Origin: a virus
Length of the DNA: 21,119 nucleotides
IMG/VR virus record: IMGVR_UViG_3300032287_002173
Location: 1 to 21,119 of that record
Strand: one strand, 5' to 3'
Under the pieces are notes generated by a model that saw only the letters and a list, made by a program, of their open reading frames with translations, was not told the origin of the DNA and did not search any database. The number at the start of each line of letters is the position of its first letter. Position 1 is the first letter of the stretch. Shown here in pieces: positions 13,903 to 21,119 of the stretch. The position numbers and the translations under genes were made by a program.

Positions 13903-14349
13903 TCAACTTGCGATGGAATTAGGCATGGCAATCACTGCCAGCCGGTAGGTGCGACGCATGGTGCGCTCCTCATCGTCGGCTTCAGGCTCTACTGATTCCA
14001 GTTTCGCATTAAAACAGCGGGCAGATCCGATGGCGGTGGTGGCGTTCAATCGCGTTGCGAGCGGGCTGGAATCATAAAAAGACTGTAGCACTTTGGAGCA
14101 TTTTTGAGCATGGGCGTCTACGGTTGTATCGTCATAAGAATCATCCACCATAATTTCAACTGGCACGCTAAACACGCCAGATCCTTGCACTGGCTCTTCC
14201 GTTCCTAGCGTGGCTTTAATTACGATCGAGGGCGGCATGTTCTCCGTCTTGTCGTGCGACAAGTGATAGGTGACCCCGGTAACGGTTGTAGTTAGAATCT
14301 CTTGAAAGGCAGCTTCAATTAGACGATCGAGCATGGTGACGGCGGGCAT
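13903..14349 (-). CDS. tail terminator / tail completion protein candidate
   Basis: A 148-residue protein. The opening MLDRLIEAAFQEILTTTVTGVTYHLSHDKTENMPPSIVIKA and the later VPVEIMVDDSYDDTTVDAHAQKCSKVLQ match the general pattern of DUF3168/gpU-like tail completion proteins: helix, strands, then a helix of about 20 residues after an Asp-rich loop. It is placed right before the tail tube and after the inserted enzyme cassette. Confidence is moderate because the match is by eye. Confidence 0.6.
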   Translation of the reverse strand: MPAVTMLDRLIEAAFQEILTTTVTGVTYHLSHDKTENMPPSIVIKATLGTEEPVQGSGVFSVPVEIMVDDSYDDTTVDAHAQKCSKVLQSFYDSSPLATRLNATTAIGSARCFNAKLESVEPEADDEERTMRRTYRLAVIAMPNSIAS

Positions 14350-14379
14350 ATAACTAGATTCTTGTCACCAGAGCAGATG

Positions 14380-15471
14380 TTACACAAAGGCGTCGTGACT
14401 ATCGGTGGCCAGCTTTTCATACAGTGCGACCTTGGCGTGATTGGCGCATTCGTGCAGGCAACTGACGCCAGGGTTAAATGTTTTATGCCATTTACGCACT
14501 TCGTCACTAAACCAAGCCTGCTTAAACGATTGCTCTTTAATCGACCCAATTCGGCCGTGATCGCTGTACGCAGTGTTGTGGCACGCGTAGATATTGAGAT
14601 CCGCACCTACCACGCAAACGGCCTGAGCGTAAAGACAGCGATGGAATGGCCTAACGGGCGACTTGCTTGGACTATCCAGATCGTAGGTCGTGTTAATGGT
14701 GAAATCTGAATCGCAAAAAGATTGGCATTCGGCCAGTTGCTCCCGCACCCTGGTCGCAATCGTGTTGTGATATTCTTTAAAGTTCTGCACGTACACGGGA
14801 GAGAAGCGGACATTACTTACGCCTGAATCCTTGAGCTGTTTAGCGAACGGAACTAGCCCCTCGTAATTGTAACGGGTAATAATAAAGTTAATCCCAAGAT
14901 CGCAGCTCTCTGTTTTCGTGTTGGAAAAGTTTTTAATATTCTGCATCACGGAATCAAACGATCTATCAGGCACGTTACGGCTCGACGCCATCTGCTCCGC
15001 GCTTGTGTAGTCCATCGAAATCCTAACCCACTTTGCCTTGCCCAATACTTCAGCCCTTTCTCCCGCAAGCAGTTGGCCGTTGGTAATAATGGATAGATCC
15101 AGCCCAGACGAAACTGTTTTAGTCATAATCTCGACAATGTCTTTATGCAGCAAAGGCTCTCCGCCACCGCTGAAGGTGACGGCTTTTGTTCCCATGTTTG
15201 AAAGATCCTCTATTAGTTCTAGTGCCTTATCTCGTGGCATCACGTCCCGCTCGTTCATGCTGGTGTGCATGCCAGCCTGTAGGTGCAAATCAGGCCGATC
15301 CTTGGGCCGAGTTGTGCCATCTGAATAAACGCAAAAACGGCAGGCGTGATTGCAGATATTTGTCGGCTTGATCCGCACGTAGATGGGAGCGGTAATAATA
15401 TCGTCGCGAAAGCTGGCAATCTTTTCTGGAAATGAAAAGATTTTGTAATCGCTGTATTTATTTTGTTTCAT
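14380..15471 (-). CDS. radical SAM enzyme with SPASM-like C-terminal domain
   Basis: A 363-residue protein starting MKQNKYSDYKIFSF at 15471, chosen because this ATG follows the upstream TAA by two bases; the longer open frame to 15564 runs inside the methyltransferase gene. The radical SAM iron-sulfur motif CNHACRFC (C40, C44, C47) is intact, followed by GGGEP (102-106) and a TIM-barrel pattern. C279, C286, C297, C338 and C342 suggest an extra iron-sulfur cluster in a SPASM/twitch domain, used by enzymes acting on peptides, proteins or sugars. In this cassette a glycan- or sugar-modifying step is the best guess; peptide modification is possible. Confidence 0.85.
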   Translation of the reverse strand: MKQNKYSDYKIFSFPEKIASFRDDIITAPIYVRIKPTNICNHACRFCVYSDGTTRPKDRPDLHLQAGMHTSMNERDVMPRDKALELIEDLSNMGTKAVTFSGGGEPLLHKDIVEIMTKTVSSGLDLSIITNGQLLAGERAEVLGKAKWVRISMDYTSAEQMASSRNVPDRSFDSVMQNIKNFSNTKTESCDLGINFIITRYNYEGLVPFAKQLKDSGVSNVRFSPVYVQNFKEYHNTIATRVREQLAECQSFCDSDFTINTTYDLDSPSKSPVRPFHRCLYAQAVCVVGADLNIYACHNTAYSDHGRIGSIKEQSFKQAWFSDEVRKWHKTFNPGVSCLHECANHAKVALYEKLATDSHDAFV

Positions 15472-15473
15472 TA

Positions 15474-16166
15474 TTATGCGCTGATAAGCCCTGGCAGATT
15501 TAACGGATGTTTTGATCCAACTGCTATTTTTCTTGGCGTTTGTGGGGCGCAGAAATCGAACCAATCAAATTGCTTTACCGGCACGTATGCGTTTCCAAAT
15601 GTTTTTCTAATTCCCGACATCATCGTGTCATAAGTAGGTCGGGGTGATTTTCTTGAAATAGAAGTGGTTGGGTGATCGTAATCGTATGATTCGATCCAGT
15701 CCTGACCAGTTGCGCTTTCCAAGTAATCAAATACAACTATCGGAGCGATGCGTGCTAGGCCATTAAGAATTCCAAACTCGTTTAAAGAATCGTTGGCATG
15801 ATAATATACGCCCCATAAAAAAACCATATCGGCTTTAATATTTAGGAATTCTTGTAATCCTAAGCAGTTTTCGATGTTCCCAAGAATTGTACTTACCCGA
15901 TTATCTGAGATAAAACGCTTTCTAATAACACTTAGATTAGCTTCTCGGCCATCGTTCACTATTACGCGGCTAGCGCCTTGAGCTAACAACCATTCCGTCT
16001 GATCTCCTATCCCGGCCCCTGGTTCAAAGATTGTTTTGCCAGCTATTTGTAAACCCGTATTTTGCATAACTTCCCATCGCAATCGATTCAGTGTTTGTTG
16101 CCGTCCGTCATGCATATTGGTTAAACCAAAGACTACGTTTTGTTCATCTGGTGTTAGATTATTCAT
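15474..16166 (-). CDS. class I SAM-dependent methyltransferase
   Basis: A 230-residue protein. Motif I is FEPGAGIGDQTEWLL (47-61), and D72 in VNDGREANL is the acidic residue that would bind the ribose of SAM. LWGVYYHANDSLNEFGIL (about 112-130) is the motif IV/V area. No DNA-methylase catalytic motif (NPPY, PC) is seen, so a small molecule, sugar or lipid acceptor is more likely than DNA. Expressed between the transketolase pair and the radical SAM gene; the leader is A-rich. Confidence 0.78.
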   Translation of the reverse strand: MNNLTPDEQNVVFGLTNMHDGRQQTLNRLRWEVMQNTGLQIAGKTIFEPGAGIGDQTEWLLAQGASRVIVNDGREANLSVIRKRFISDNRVSTILGNIENCLGLQEFLNIKADMVFLWGVYYHANDSLNEFGILNGLARIAPIVVFDYLESATGQDWIESYDYDHPTTSISRKSPRPTYDTMMSGIRKTFGNAYVPVKQFDWFDFCAPQTPRKIAVGSKHPLNLPGLISA

Positions 16167-16178
16167 TTTTTTTCTTTC

Positions 16179-16634
16179 TTATTTTAGCAGAATAAATGCA
16201 GGCCATTCATCGGGTTTGGCAATCGCCAATGGGATTTCCTCGGCGTTTTGAGGATAAATGCCTCTTAACCCATCAATAGTTGCGACAATACGTTGTGCAT
16301 TGTGCGACTGATGCGTAAGACCGTGGACTTCGTCCTGCCAGCCTGCAAGCAGGACAGGAGCACGCTGCAACGAGACATCTAGTTTAATTTGCTCGTATGC
16401 TCGTTCTAAAATAAATGGCGTAAATGAATAAACAATCGGTCTTAGACCTGCCAGCGCCATGCCTGATGCAATTCCGACTAATGATTGTTCTGCAGTACCA
16501 AGATTAAAATATCGTTTTGGAAACTTGTTGGCAAAGGTTGAAAACAATCCTCCTCCAACATCGCCTATCAGCAATACTATGCGCTCATCGCTTTCGGCCA
16601 GAGCAGTCACCGCCTGGGCAAAAGGCCACCTCAT
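16179..16634 (-). CDS. transketolase-like subunit, pyrimidine-binding domain only
   Basis: A 151-residue protein matching the second ThDP-binding (Pyr) domain of transketolase: YFNLGTAEQSLVGIASGMALAG with the catalytic Glu E49 in the GTAEQ motif, then IVYSFTPFILERAYEQIKLDV and DEVHGLTHQSHNAQ. It ends at AFILLK, where the Pyr domain normally ends. The usual transketolase C-terminal domain (a further ~130 residues) is absent and nothing downstream encodes it. It overlaps the N-subunit by four bases (ATGA), so the two chains are probably made together and form the active site at their interface. Confidence 0.85.
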   Translation of the reverse strand: MRWPFAQAVTALAESDERIVLLIGDVGGGLFSTFANKFPKRYFNLGTAEQSLVGIASGMALAGLRPIVYSFTPFILERAYEQIKLDVSLQRAPVLLAGWQDEVHGLTHQSHNAQRIVATIDGLRGIYPQNAEEIPLAIAKPDEWPAFILLK

Positions 16635-17272
16635 TTTAGATCCTCAATCATGGTCTGAAATTCATCGTCGGTAATTGTGTGAGTGTGCCAACTTTCATTT
16701 TCCTCGAGCATCCGTACCCCTGCGCCTCGTTTTGTCTTATGTATTTTAACTGGATAGATATGAGGGATAATGTCGTCTGTATTGCATATTGTGCGGCAAG
16801 ATCCTTGCCAGCCGTTAGAATCAATGTGAACAAATAGATGCTCTTCAAGTTGAAGTGATTTTGCGAGATTTAGTGATTCCCAAGTTGTTCCTTCCAGAGT
16901 TTCGCCATCACCCAGCAAAACAAAGACGCGATCATTTTTCCCAGAGATTTTGTTTGCAAGCGCCCACCCAACCGCAATAGGAAGTCCGTGACCGAGTGAC
17001 CCTGTTGTCGCTGGTATTCCTTCTTTTAGGTTTCTATATGGATGCGGATGCGATATATCTGGCTTGTATCCCAGTTCTTCTAAGATTGCGTAATAAGATG
17101 GAGCGGCATGACCCTTTGACAAAATAAAAATATCCGAGCCATGCCTCATTTGCTCAAATATTTCCAGCATAATTGGAAGTGCTGAAAGGGATCCAGAGGC
17201 GTGGCGATGCTGCTGCTTGTAATCGATTTCTATTGTTCGATAAATTAGTTTTTTGCGATTTGTAAGGTTCAC
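16631..17272 (-). CDS. transketolase-like subunit, ThDP diphosphate-binding domain
   Basis: A 213-residue protein corresponding to the N-terminal half of transketolase. LSKGHA (51-56), GSLGHGLPIAVG (91-102) and the ThDP motif GDGETLEGTTWE (121-132) followed by DSNGWQG (151-157) are present, so Mg-ThDP binding looks intact. Together with the 151-residue partner it would transfer a two-carbon unit, or act on a related keto compound. The usual helical insert is short and the end lies near residue 213 against about 270-280 in split transketolases. Its start overlaps the stop of the GT9-like gene. Confidence 0.87.
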   Translation of the reverse strand: MNLTNRKKLIYRTIEIDYKQQHRHASGSLSALPIMLEIFEQMRHGSDIFILSKGHAAPSYYAILEELGYKPDISHPHPYRNLKEGIPATTGSLGHGLPIAVGWALANKISGKNDRVFVLLGDGETLEGTTWESLNLAKSLQLEEHLFVHIDSNGWQGSCRTICNTDDIIPHIYPVKIHKTKRGAGVRMLEENESWHTHTITDDEFQTMIEDLK

Positions 17273-18033
17273 AATATTCCCTCATTTTCTAGTATATGAA
17301 TTGCATGATATGCGCTTCTCGCCATCTGCCCGCGTTTAGTAAGAATCACGTTCTCGGTATCTCCACAAAGCAGGTGAAAGGCATTTTTGTTGTGAACGTT
17401 AAGGCACGGCCAGCTCGGACCGGTGGATGTTCCGATAACAGCTTTTGCCTTGGCAGCCGTTGCCCCTATCCAGGTCACATTCTTGCCATCAAATGCCTGG
17501 CATAATCCAGTAGCGACTGTGCTAATTACGCGATGACCCTTGCTAACTAGCTTAGATATTAAGTTGCGAAAATCATCCGGGTTAAAGTTTGTAAATTGAC
17601 CAGACAGCCCTGGCGAATTTATCACGACAATGTCGCAATCTGGCGCCATCGGAATGAAAGAATCTAAGGCCGGATAGTCAAACAGGAGGTCATCGACTTT
17701 GCCGATCGGATTCTTTACGCACATCCTGCTGGCCAGTTCCTCAAACCAACATAGATGAAATTCGGCAAAGTTTAATTTATCTGGGTGACTCTCCCAATAT
17801 CCGCCTGCATTACGCCAAGAATCAATGCTATTAGCCGGCGCTTGATCGATAGGCCTAATGTGTAGGCGTAAAGACATGTCGCTTCGCAACGCATCAATTT
17901 CTTCAAACCTACACAGCTCAGGGTTATAATAGTGCGTGATCTCAAGATCTGGATTTTGCAGGCATAGCCGACGTAGAAAGTTTAACTGCACTAGGTTGTC
18001 GCCCAAACGCAGTGCGTTGTGCGTGTGAATCAC
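17269..18033 (-). CDS. GT-B (GT9/heptosyltransferase-like) glycosyltransferase
   Basis: A 254-residue protein. The opening IHTHNALRLGDNLVQLNFLRRLCLQNP resembles the GDxL loop and first helix of GT9 transferases. CDIVVINSPGLSGQFTNFNPDDFRNLISKLVSKGHRVI (about 133-170) looks like the start of a nucleotide-binding Rossmann half and AKAVIGTSTGPSWPCLNV like the conserved G-S/T-G-P-S site for the sugar nucleotide. It is shorter than usual GT9 enzymes (about 330-350 residues). It overlaps the GT2 fusion and the transketolase gene by four bases each. Donor and acceptor unknown. Confidence 0.65.
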   Translation of the reverse strand: MIHTHNALRLGDNLVQLNFLRRLCLQNPDLEITHYYNPELCRFEEIDALRSDMSLRLHIRPIDQAPANSIDSWRNAGGYWESHPDKLNFAEFHLCWFEELASRMCVKNPIGKVDDLLFDYPALDSFIPMAPDCDIVVINSPGLSGQFTNFNPDDFRNLISKLVSKGHRVISTVATGLCQAFDGKNVTWIGATAAKAKAVIGTSTGPSWPCLNVHNKNAFHLLCGDTENVILTKRGQMARSAYHAIHILENEGIL

Positions 18034-19715
18034 GGGTTCCTCTCCTTAAATATCTTTTCGCCCAGCTCGTAGTTTTCCTTGGCATTGTGGCGTTTAAATT
18101 CCGCATCCTGCGCTGCGCCCGTGAATAGCGGATTATTGTGAGTGAATACGATGTCCTTGGCAGGAATGATCACGCCGTCGTATGCAGCCCTCTTGGAAAA
18201 TTCGTTATCTGAGAAAATGCCAGAGCATGCGTCATATTCAGCGGCAAACATGGCGCCCTGGTCTTGCAGTCGTGCTTTAGTCAGGATTGCCATGCACAGC
18301 AGATCGTCTTTGCGGTGGCCATCGGAAATCGCCAGTACCTTCGGCTTGCTGGTATCGCCAATCTTATCGCTGATTATCTTGTCCCAATGCAGCGGAGGAT
18401 CCCAATCGTCAGAGCCTTGAATGATAATCTCCCCACGGGCTACTTCGGCCGCCCTGTTCCAAGCGGCAATACATCCACCTTTACCTTTAACGATTCCCCA
18501 ATTTTTAAGCATATCGGCTTTAGGATCGTCATCGTCGACTGAGTAGATCCACTCAACTGACGCTGGATCTGCCGCCTTTTTCATCCACAAGATGCGGGCG
18601 TTAATCGCTTCCTGTGGGCGGCCTCGCGTGGCGTGGCAGACCGTAATCTTAACTGGCTTCTGCGCCCGCCACATGTTCTCAATCTTTTCTGCCTCGGCCG
18701 TATCGCCCACGGCTTTACAGGCCGCAAGGTATAGATCGATGCACTCGAAGTCGTACACGGTGCGCTGGGCGTTCCAGATCTTTACGCCCGGATCGGGCTG
18801 TACCATGGCCGATTTCAGCAAGTGATAAGCCTGTAACCACGCACCCACGCTGGCCTCTTCCCTGGCTAGAAAGTAAATCGCTTCCCTGCGCCCAGGGTTC
18901 ATTTGATGGGCCTTTTGGTACAGGCCGATCCTGACGGTGCGATCCTGCGTAGCTGTGGCCTGATTGCAGGCGGCCTCGTAAGCCAGCGTTGCTTCTTGCC
19001 CCGGCCAGACGGCCGCAACGTGCGACCACGGTTCCGATTCAACCCTCCTATTTCCTAAGAAAAGTTCCTGCTGGTAGTAGTACGCATACTTGCCTGCTTC
19101 GCTTAACTGGCCTTGCAAGATGCGGAGATTCCGATCGGCGCTGTTTGGCTTATATCCGCCAGGGTGATGCTCTACCCATACGGCCTGCTCGCCCACAGAT
19201 TCTAGCCCGGCATTAGGCAACAGCGCCTCATGCACGGCATAGTGCCACTTTCCAGACCATACGCCGTCTATACGCCTTACCATCCGTTCCCTTACAGGGG
19301 CGAGTTTGGCGTTTAAAACCGCATATACGCCCGCGTAGATGCCGAGCTTGGGATTCTGCTCAAACGCTTCTACGCCCCTTTTAAATGCGTTTTTGAGGTC
19401 TTTATGGGGCAAGTCATCGCAATCCACCCATACCGCATAGTCTCCAGTGCAGGCATCCAGTGCGGTGTTGCGGGCAGCGGCAAAGTTATCAACATGGGGC
19501 CAGCTCGCCCCTGCCGGTGCATTTTTATATTCGACTATCTTGGCGCCTGACTTCTCCGCTATCGCCCGCGTGCCGTCGTCAGGCCGAGCGCCCTGCGCCA
19601 TGCAAACCACTAGCTCATCGCAGTATGGTAAAAATGCAGTTACAAAACGCTGTATAAATTGCGCTTCATGCCCGGCGATTGCGTAGATGGAGATTTTAGG
19701 ATTTCGAGTGGCCAC
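18030..19715 (-). CDS. bifunctional GT-A glycosyltransferase: two GT2-like domains joined by a helical repeat region
   Basis: A 561-residue protein. Domain 1 (1-~190) is GT2-like: ISIYAIAGHEAQFIQRF, then WPHVDNFAAARNTAL and the metal/nucleotide motif WVDCDDLP (96-103). The middle (~240-350) is helical with TPR-like spacing (ATLAYEAACNQATATQDRTV, YQKAHQMNPGRREAIYFLAR). Domain 2 (~355-561) begins KITVCHATRGRPQEAINAR, with SVDDDDPK (392-399) and GSDDWDPPLHWD (434-445). Each half could transfer a sugar. It begins two bases from the head-completion gene stop, so expression is tied to the head genes. Likely target: host or virion surface glycan. Confidence 0.85.
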   Translation of the reverse strand: MATRNPKISIYAIAGHEAQFIQRFVTAFLPYCDELVVCMAQGARPDDGTRAIAEKSGAKIVEYKNAPAGASWPHVDNFAAARNTALDACTGDYAVWVDCDDLPHKDLKNAFKRGVEAFEQNPKLGIYAGVYAVLNAKLAPVRERMVRRIDGVWSGKWHYAVHEALLPNAGLESVGEQAVWVEHHPGGYKPNSADRNLRILQGQLSEAGKYAYYYQQELFLGNRRVESEPWSHVAAVWPGQEATLAYEAACNQATATQDRTVRIGLYQKAHQMNPGRREAIYFLAREEASVGAWLQAYHLLKSAMVQPDPGVKIWNAQRTVYDFECIDLYLAACKAVGDTAEAEKIENMWRAQKPVKITVCHATRGRPQEAINARILWMKKAADPASVEWIYSVDDDDPKADMLKNWGIVKGKGGCIAAWNRAAEVARGEIIIQGSDDWDPPLHWDKIISDKIGDTSKPKVLAISDGHRKDDLLCMAILTKARLQDQGAMFAAEYDACSGIFSDNEFSKRAAYDGVIIPAKDIVFTHNNPLFTGAAQDAEFKRHNAKENYELGEKIFKERNP

Positions 19716-19717
19716 GA

Positions 19718-20017
19718 TTAAATCTCTCGCAATCCGAGCACGTAACTACCGATAGAAGTATCAATCGACGCCACCCGATAGCTGACCGAGTTGGCCAGCA
19801 AGATAGATCCAATGGTAGGCGCCGTGGCCATGTTCGCCACGTCGATGGTAAAGGTGGAGTTTAGATCCAGATCAAAGCCGCCCAGCTCCACGCTTTCTTT
19901 GCGGGTGATCGTCGAGAGGATGCCAGTGACTGAAGTGGAACCGATAGTGGCGGCCGTGCCGGTTTGATCGTATAGAGCGGCCAGACTTTCCTTTAGGCAC
20001 TCTGTAAATTCAGACAT
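19718..20017 (-). CDS. head completion / head-tail joining protein candidate
   Basis: A 99-residue protein directly after the major capsid gene. It has a helix (TECLKESLAALYDQTG) followed by a beta barrel-like part (TFTIDVANMATAPTIGSILLANSVSYRVASIDTS), similar in size and layout to lambda gpFII-type joining proteins, which bind at the portal after packaging. It lies just beyond the capsid gene terminator. Leader ATCCTAAAATG. Confidence 0.6.
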   Translation of the reverse strand: MSEFTECLKESLAALYDQTGTAATIGSTSVTGILSTITRKESVELGGFDLDLNSTFTIDVANMATAPTIGSILLANSVSYRVASIDTSIGSYVLGLREI

Positions 20018-20037
20018 TTTAGGATTTCTTAAAGTGG

Positions 20038-20068
20038 AAAGGGCGGTGAGCCTTTCAGCCCACCGCCC
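20038..20068 (-). terminator. hairpin terminator after the major capsid gene
   Basis: On the minus strand GGGCGGTG (20068-20061), a 12-base loop and CACCGCCC (20048-20041) form an 8-bp GC stem followed by TTTCC. The weak T-tract suggests partial termination, giving more capsid than downstream proteins. Confidence 0.7.
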
Positions 20069-20080
20069 TCCCCGAGTGAA

Positions 20081-20971
20081 TTAGCTACCGTTGATACGAA
20101 CCAAGCTCGCGGGCTCTCCGGCTTTCACGCCGTAGATCAGGGCGTAGGTGCGTTGAAGCATGCCCTTGACCACGTCGTAGTTCTCACGAACTTGGACGGA
20201 CAGGCCAGTGCGGGGTTCAGTTACCGTGTCGATCGTCCCAGGGATGGGAACGCCGGTCGGAACTTCAGGAACGCGGGCCGCGATCAACAGGGCTTCCTGC
20301 TGGGCGAAGAATCCGCCGAGCGTGATGCTGTTTCCGGGGACTGCGCTGTACTGGTTGATGTTGAATCCAGCCACGTTGCCGATCCCAGCCGTGCGAACGA
20401 GGTCGCCGGTGATCTGAGGATTGGCTACCACGGTGCTGTCGTTCAGCAATGCGCCGTAGAAGCTCGGGTTAAGAACAGCGTACCGGCCGTTGACCGGGGC
20501 GTTGTTGCTGTTGAGGGTGATTCCGGCCGACACTACCGAGCGGTAGGAGAAGGCGCTGGAAGCAACCGTCAACGCACTGGTGAAGGTGGAGGAAGTCACG
20601 AGGGCCAACAGATCCCCAACCATTTGCAACCCGAGGGCGTGCGCGGCTGCGCCGGCGAAACGCTCGATGAGGTTGATGTTGGAGCTGGTGCGCTCTTGAT
20701 CGTCCACAGAGTACGAAACGTGCTTGAACTTATTGAGAGTGATCTGCACGTCTGTCTGGGTTGTCGCAGTCGCTACGTAGCCGTTTGCCTGCGAGTAGTC
20801 CTGGGCGGTCGTCGCAGAGATACGGTGGGTAAAGACTGACGCGTTGTATTTAGCTGCTTCGCTGCTGAAATCCGTTACAGAGTTTCTCAGGAAGCTGTAA
20901 TCTGCCACGAGGATCTCGAGAGCCCTCTGAGCGATTACATTGGCATTCGTTGTTCCGATTGTGTTGGCCAT
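20081..20971 (-). CDS. major capsid protein
   Basis: A 296-residue protein, MANTIGTTNANVIAQRALEILV to KAGEPASLVRINGS. The pattern is that of HK97/P22-fold coat proteins: N-terminal helix, then KYNASVFTHRISATTAQDYSQANGYVATATTQTDVQITLNKF with a strand-loop, KHVSYSVDDQER (a common coat-protein segment), LIERFAGAAAHALGLQMVGDLLALV, and RYAVLNPSFYGALLND followed by a C-terminal beta part. AGGAG lies 10 bases before the ATG, the best ribosome site in the window, and a terminator follows. The gene is the most GC-rich here. Shell protein of the virion. Confidence 0.85.
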   Translation of the reverse strand: MANTIGTTNANVIAQRALEILVADYSFLRNSVTDFSSEAAKYNASVFTHRISATTAQDYSQANGYVATATTQTDVQITLNKFKHVSYSVDDQERTSSNINLIERFAGAAAHALGLQMVGDLLALVTSSTFTSALTVASSAFSYRSVVSAGITLNSNNAPVNGRYAVLNPSFYGALLNDSTVVANPQITGDLVRTAGIGNVAGFNINQYSAVPGNSITLGGFFAQQEALLIAARVPEVPTGVPIPGTIDTVTEPRTGLSVQVRENYDVVKGMLQRTYALIYGVKAGEPASLVRINGS

Positions 20972-20996
20972 TGTAGTGTTCTCCTAGTGGACTGGG

Positions 20997-21119
20997 TTAC
21001 AGTCCGAGTTTGCGGAGCAGTTCCGACCGACGGGCCGGATTCTTTTCCGCGTTGAATTGATTGAGGATTTCTGCCCGGCCGAGCGGTTGGCTCGATTCAG
21101 CGGGAACCGCCACTGCGCC
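20997..21119 (-). CDS. C-terminal end of a head-region protein (partial)
   Basis: The last 40 residues of a gene running off the window, with RAEILNQFNAEKNPARRSELLRKLGL at the end and TAA at 20999-20997. It lies 25 bases before the capsid ATG, the usual place of a scaffold, decoration or head-maturation protein. Nothing more can be said from this piece. Confidence 0.65.
   Translation of the reverse strand, partial: GAVAVPAESSQPLGRAEILNQFNAEKNPARRSELLRKLGL

Noticed and set aside
20153-20839. 228-codon plus-strand open frame opposite the capsid gene
   Set aside because: The capsid frame has a strong ribosome site and coat-protein pattern; the antisense product is Val/Gly/Arg-rich low-complexity sequence typical of a GC-rich shadow.

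Overview
The window is one end of a temperate, long-tailed double-stranded DNA phage or prophage. A tyrosine integrase (+ strand) sits beside the 3' part of a class II (serine-like) tRNA gene, which marks the attachment site. Almost everything else lies on the minus strand and reads from right (head) to left (tail, lysis, regulation). A tail tube, a frameshifted G/GT-type tail chaperone and a 448-residue tape measure, with no tail sheath visible, point to a siphovirus. Predicted lipoproteins and a spanin-like overlapping pair point to a Gram-negative host. The host genus cannot be read from this sequence, and whether this is an integrated prophage or an attP-containing phage genome is open.

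Right to left: the C-terminus of a head-region gene (20997-21119), major capsid protein with a hairpin terminator, and a small head-completion protein. Then comes a six-gene non-structural cassette (14380-19715): a double GT-A glycosyltransferase fusion, a GT9-like glycosyltransferase, a two-subunit transketolase without its C-terminal domain, a SAM methyltransferase and a radical SAM/SPASM enzyme. Structural genes resume with a tail terminator-like protein, the tail tube followed by a second hairpin terminator, G and GT, a minor tail protein, the tape measure, and a series of distal tail and fibre genes (4885-10346) ending in an AT-rich receptor-binding-like protein. The lysis module (3262-4885) is a chain of very small overlapping genes: a short lipoprotein, three small membrane proteins, a Rz1-like lipoprotein and an M15 peptidase endolysin. 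It is followed by a MazG-like protein, a metallophosphoesterase with an altered metal ligand, and a winged-helix protein.

The regulatory end (1149-1933) holds two divergent genes of 47 and 53 residues, both ribbon-helix-helix (RHH) DNA-binding proteins. They are separated by about 100 bases carrying repeated GCGTAT/ATACGC half-sites in two inverted pairs. The minus-strand RHH gene is followed by an excisionase-like gene whose 3' end overlaps the integrase gene antiparallel. This looks like a compact Arc/Mnt-style lysogeny switch linked to integration control. Several genes here are below 60 residues and were found by translating the gaps.

The strongest observations are: (1) a textbook -1 frameshift signal GGGAAAC joining G to a 69-residue T extension; (2) the divergent RHH switch; (3) the sugar/transketolase/radical SAM cassette placed in the middle of the structural operon, probably for modifying a virion or host-surface glycan; (4) a micro-gene lysis cassette. 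Function assignments are from motifs read by eye; no database search was run.
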